Shown one piece after another: positions 60,699 to 64,000 of a stretch of DNA of 64,000 nt. The first letter of the stretch is position 1. Each line of letters starts with the position of its first letter. The translations under genes and the position numbers were made by a program. This DNA comes from Erythrophleum ivorense (lineage: Eukaryota; Streptophyta; Magnoliopsida; Fabales; Fabaceae). The stretch covers positions 2,304,001-2,368,000 of the forward strand of contig JAIUCV010000001.1 of NCBI GenBank assembly GCA_026724425.1. The letters are read 5' to 3'. Below the pieces are notes generated by a model that saw only the letters and a list, made by a program, of their open reading frames with translations, was not told the origin of the DNA and did no database searches.

Positions 60699-61102
60699 TT
60701 ATTTTTTAAGCCCTTTCTAGATCATTTTGTCATAGTCTTCATTGATAATATTCTAGTTTATTCCAAAATTCAAGAAAAGCACAGTTAAGAATGGTGCTAC
60801 AAGTGTTAAGGGAGTACCAGTTATATGCAAAGTTTTTCAAATGTCAATTTTAGCTATAAGAAATAACCTTTTTGGGTTATGTGATTTCAAGGATAGGGTA
60901 CTAGTAGATCCAAATAAAGTGGAAGTAGTACAATAGTGGCCACAACTTACTACCATCATAAAGATTCATAACTTCTTGGGTTTGGCAAGCTATTATCATT
61001 TGTTTGTCAAGGATTTTTTAGATAGATGCACTACTGACAAGATTAACATAGAAGAATGTAAAGTTTTAGTGGTCAAAGGCTTATAAAGAAAATTTTCAAA
61101 AA

Positions 61103-61540
61103 TTGAAAAACTATTTGACTTCTCCGCCAATTCTAACATTACCTTCTGAGCCTGAGGGCTATGTTATATATCGTGACACCTCTAAAGTAGACTTAGGATG
61201 TATTTTGATGCAACATAGTTTCGTGATTGCTTATACTTTTAAGCAACTTAAGAAACATGAGCAAAATTATTTGACTCATGATTTAGAGATGATTGCAGTA
61301 GTCTTTCTCTTAAAATTTGGAAGCATTATCTATATGGTGAGACTTGTGAGATTTACATAGACTACAAGAGCCTTAAATATATCTTTTAGCAATGAGATTT
61401 GAATATAAAACAAATGAGGTGGATGAAACTACTTAAAGATTATGATTACACTAATTTGTATCATCTTGGTAAGGCTAAAGCAGTGGCAGATACCTTAAGC
61501 AGGAAGTCTATGAGAAGTTTGAATCACATTGTAGAATTAA
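61103..61540 (+). pseudogene. gypsy RNase H remnant
   Basis: Reads LTLPSEPEGYVIYRDTSKVD, LGCILMQH, KQLKKHEQNYLTHDLEMIAV and KAKAVADTLSRKS in two frames; a frameshift lies near 61320. Confidence 0.75.
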
Positions 61541-63112
61541 GAAGACCTTTGATTGTAGACCTTCACAAGATAGAGGATATGAGAATTTGATTTGAAATTA
61601 AAGAACCAAGAGTATTTTTAGCTTATGTTTAGCTTTATTCTTCACTATTTAAAAGGGTGAAAATGACTCAAATAGAGGATGCATAGTTATGTAAGTTTAT
61701 GGATGACATCAAAAGTGTGAAAGAAAGTGAGTTTACCTTAGCCCAGATAGAGTCTTGTGGGTTGGCACACAATTATGTGTATCGAATATAAGAGATCTAA
61801 TAAAGGAACTTATGGAAGAAAATTATTCCTCTTTGTACACTATCCATCCAAGTTCCACAAAAATGCATCAAGACTTGAAGCAATTGTATTGGTAGGAAGG
61901 TATGAAGAAGGATATAGTAGATTTTGTTTCTCACTATCTAGTGTGTAAGCAAGTAAAGGCTAAACATAAAAAACCTATAAGGTTACACCAACAGTTGGAG
62001 ATACCAGAATAAAAATGAGAAGGAATTATTGTGGATTTTATAACAAAGTTACCCTGGATATTGAAAGGTTATTACACCATTTAGGTGATTATTGATAGAC
62101 TTATAAGTCAATGAACTTTCTTCTTATAAAGACAACTTATAGTGTTACAAAATATGCGTAACTCTATTTAAATGAGATAGTGAAGTTTCACGGTGTACCA
62201 ATGTCTATTATCTCTAATTGAGGACCACAATTTTCATCTAGATTCTAGATAACCTTTCAAGAGGCCATAGGTACTTGGTTAGATCTTAGCACTACTTTTC
62301 ATCCATAAATTGATGGACAATCAAAGAAGACCATACAAATTATGGAGGATATGTTTAGGTAATATGTTTTAGATTTTGCTGGTAACTGGAATAATTATTT
62401 ATCTCTGGTAAAATTTGCATATAACAACAGTTACAAGAGTAGCATTCAGATGGCACCGTTCAAGGCATTATATGGGAGATGGTGCATATCTCTTGTTAGG
62501 TAGTTTGAAGTTAGAGAAGCTAACCTACAAGGGCCTAAACTAGTATATGATGCATTGGAGAAAGCAAAAATGATAAAAGAGAGATTAACGGTGGCACAGA
62601 GTAGATAAAAGTATATGTAGACCATAGATGCCATGATTTAGAGTTTATTGTTGGTGATTATGTATTCCTTTAAGTGTCTCTAATAAAGGGTATAATGAAG
62701 TTTAGGAGGAAAGGAAAGTTGGCCTTGAGATATATAAGCCCATTTGAGATCTTGGAGAGGGTAAAGGATGGTAGCTTATTGTTTAGTCTTGCCACATGAG
62801 TTAACTAATATTCACTTACTATTTCATGTTTTGATGTTGAGGAAGTATATATCTTATCCTTCCCATGTGTTATACACTTGAGATGTTCATTTGAGTATGA
62901 GTTTAACATATGAAGAAACCTTTGTGGCAATTCTGGATAGGTAGACTAAGAAGCTACGCTCAAAGGAAATTGCATCTAAGAAGGTACTATAATGCCATCA
63001 TTCACAAGAGGAGGCTACATGAGAAGTAGAAAGCAAAATGCATGCAAAGTACCCGCACTTGTTTAAGAATTAAAGTTAGTCCACTCATTAAATTCAAAAA
63101 CTAAATTTTCTT

Positions 63113-63124
63113 AAATGGAGAGAA
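63113..63124 (+). other. gypsy polypurine tract
   Basis: AAATGGAGAGAA immediately before the LTR start TGTAAAAACCC. Confidence 0.65.
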
Positions 63125-64000
63125 TGTAAAAACCCAAATTCTATTAAAAAAAAAAGAAATGAATGATGGATGATAATGATAAATAACAAAATGATAACAA
63201 TATTATATGGGTGTGAATTAAATTCATGAGTTAGAAACATTTTTTGTTTTGTTTTGTTTAGATTATTCTTTTTCTATAAACCTTAATAATAAAAATCAAT
63301 TAGATGGGGTAACAAAAGAAAGGCTTAGGTATGGTGGCAACCACAAAAACTTATTCCCCCTAGCATCCTGTGTTTAAGTCTTAGTAGGATCATCAACCTA
63401 AAAATTTTTTCTTCTTCTTTTGCCTTTTTTTGTTATACTAAGATTACCCTTTCTTATATTGATAAAAAGGTTGTCTTTTTGGTCAATTCCTTCATTCATC
63501 TTCTGCTGCATGCCTTTTTTAGCTAAATCAATCATTTTGGTTAGAGAAATGGAAGAAGGAATGGCCAGAGACATCTACTTCTTTACCTCTATTTTCATTA
63601 TGGTCCTACTACAACTATGTTCTGTTACTGTTTCTTGGAAGCCATATTTCTGTGTAAAATTTCTTCTCTCTCGGTTTGAAATTCTAGCTTATTATTAGTA
63701 AGATATCCTTATTATCCTTCAAGTCTTCTTGTTTTTTTTAATAGTGCATTGTTGTTCTTTCATTTGGCTTTAAAACATACTCTACATGCTCTTCCTCCCC
63801 ATTCATGGTTCTCAGTCAAATAGAGCAGATTAGGGTGTGTGGCTGCTCTTTTTTCTTTTTTTATATTGCTCGGCCAGATGAGACAAGCCATGAAGGGAAG
63901 GGATTGGTAGGAGATTAAAGATGAGCTACACTTTCTAATTGGCCCTCCAATATTGATTATACTTAGTGTTATTATTATGGTTTTATGTAGCATGGAGCTC
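63125..64000 (+). repeat. 3' LTR of the gypsy element (runs off the right edge)
   Basis: Starts TGTAAAAACCCAAATTCT after the polypurine tract. The matching 5' LTR and primer site are not found in the window. The short frames inside it look like chance. Confidence 0.6.

Larger units (their letters stand above)
58251..63124 (+). mobile_element. decayed Ty3/gypsy element, chromovirus-like, internal region
   Basis: Order gag, protease, RT, RNase H, integrase is gypsy order. Gag (58260-59300): FKGFFMDHFLPQSVHDARAK, FDYDIHFTQLS, RIKRFVNSL and a damaged knuckle. Protease: 59430-59850. RT: about 60000-61010 with active site FIDNIL, where the second catalytic D is N. RNase H: 61100-61540. Integrase: about 61640-62640 (GVPMSIISN, GQSKKT; catalytic residues altered). 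The C-terminal stretch SQEEAT ... YPHLFKN at about 63000 resembles the Tekay/Del chromovirus end. Many stops and frameshifts; inactive. The lineage is an inference. Confidence 0.8.

Noticed and set aside
63300..63420. SINE-like stretch with GTGTTTAAGTCTTAG
   Set aside because: Only a weak B-box resemblance; no A box, tail or target duplication.

Overview
The window is AT-rich nuclear DNA of a flowering plant, most likely a eudicot. The reasons are spliced plant gene families (copper chaperone CCH; ankyrin-PGG membrane proteins of the ITN1/ACD6 type), initiator-Met-tRNA primer sites on the LTR retroelements, and a mix of Ty1/copia, Ty3/gypsy, Athila-like, TRIM, RTE-LINE, CACTA and MITE sequences. 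The species cannot be named from the sequence alone. I see no rRNA gene, no tRNA gene and no CRISPR array.

Left third (1-34.5 kb): an old tandem segmental duplication. Copy A (from before base 1 to about 11.2 kb) holds the last exon of a CCH-type copper chaperone on the + strand, then, on the - strand, a seven-exon gene for an ankyrin-repeat, PGG-domain membrane protein with a copia-gag-like N-terminal module. Copy B (about 24.3-34.5 kb) holds a decayed CCH pseudogene and a second copy of the ankyrin-PGG gene. Exon borders and phases match between the copies. Each ankyrin-PGG copy carries its own TGG-to-TAG nonsense change, in a different exon, and both hit exons have a length divisible by three. 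In copy A the damaged exon has also lost its acceptor and gained a 105-bp insertion, so skipping it would still leave a 716-residue frame. In copy B the first coding exon is ruined as well.

Between the copies sits a young, nearly complete Ty1/copia element (14776-22051, target duplication ATATA, 530-bp LTRs differing at 5 positions). It has gag, protease, integrase, RT and RNase H in copia order, broken by one in-frame TAG and one frameshift. Its 3' end carries a forward-inverted-forward fold-back duplication, and its gag frame seems to start on an ATG inside the LTR joined by splicing. Copy B also carries a 5'-truncated RTE-type LINE with a 12-bp target duplication, and a MITE whose empty site is preserved in copy A.

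Right half (34.5-64 kb): I find no host gene I can support. It holds CACTA-type termini with a degenerate ~217-bp tandem repeat, a long decayed gypsy LTR with nested MITEs, a LINE RNase H fragment, an Athila-like gag split by a compound insertion (TRIM plus 2.9-kb solo LTR, flanked by CAATG), and a heavily mutated Ty3/gypsy chromovirus-like element whose 3' LTR runs off the right edge. The stretches between them are mostly unassigned decayed sequence.
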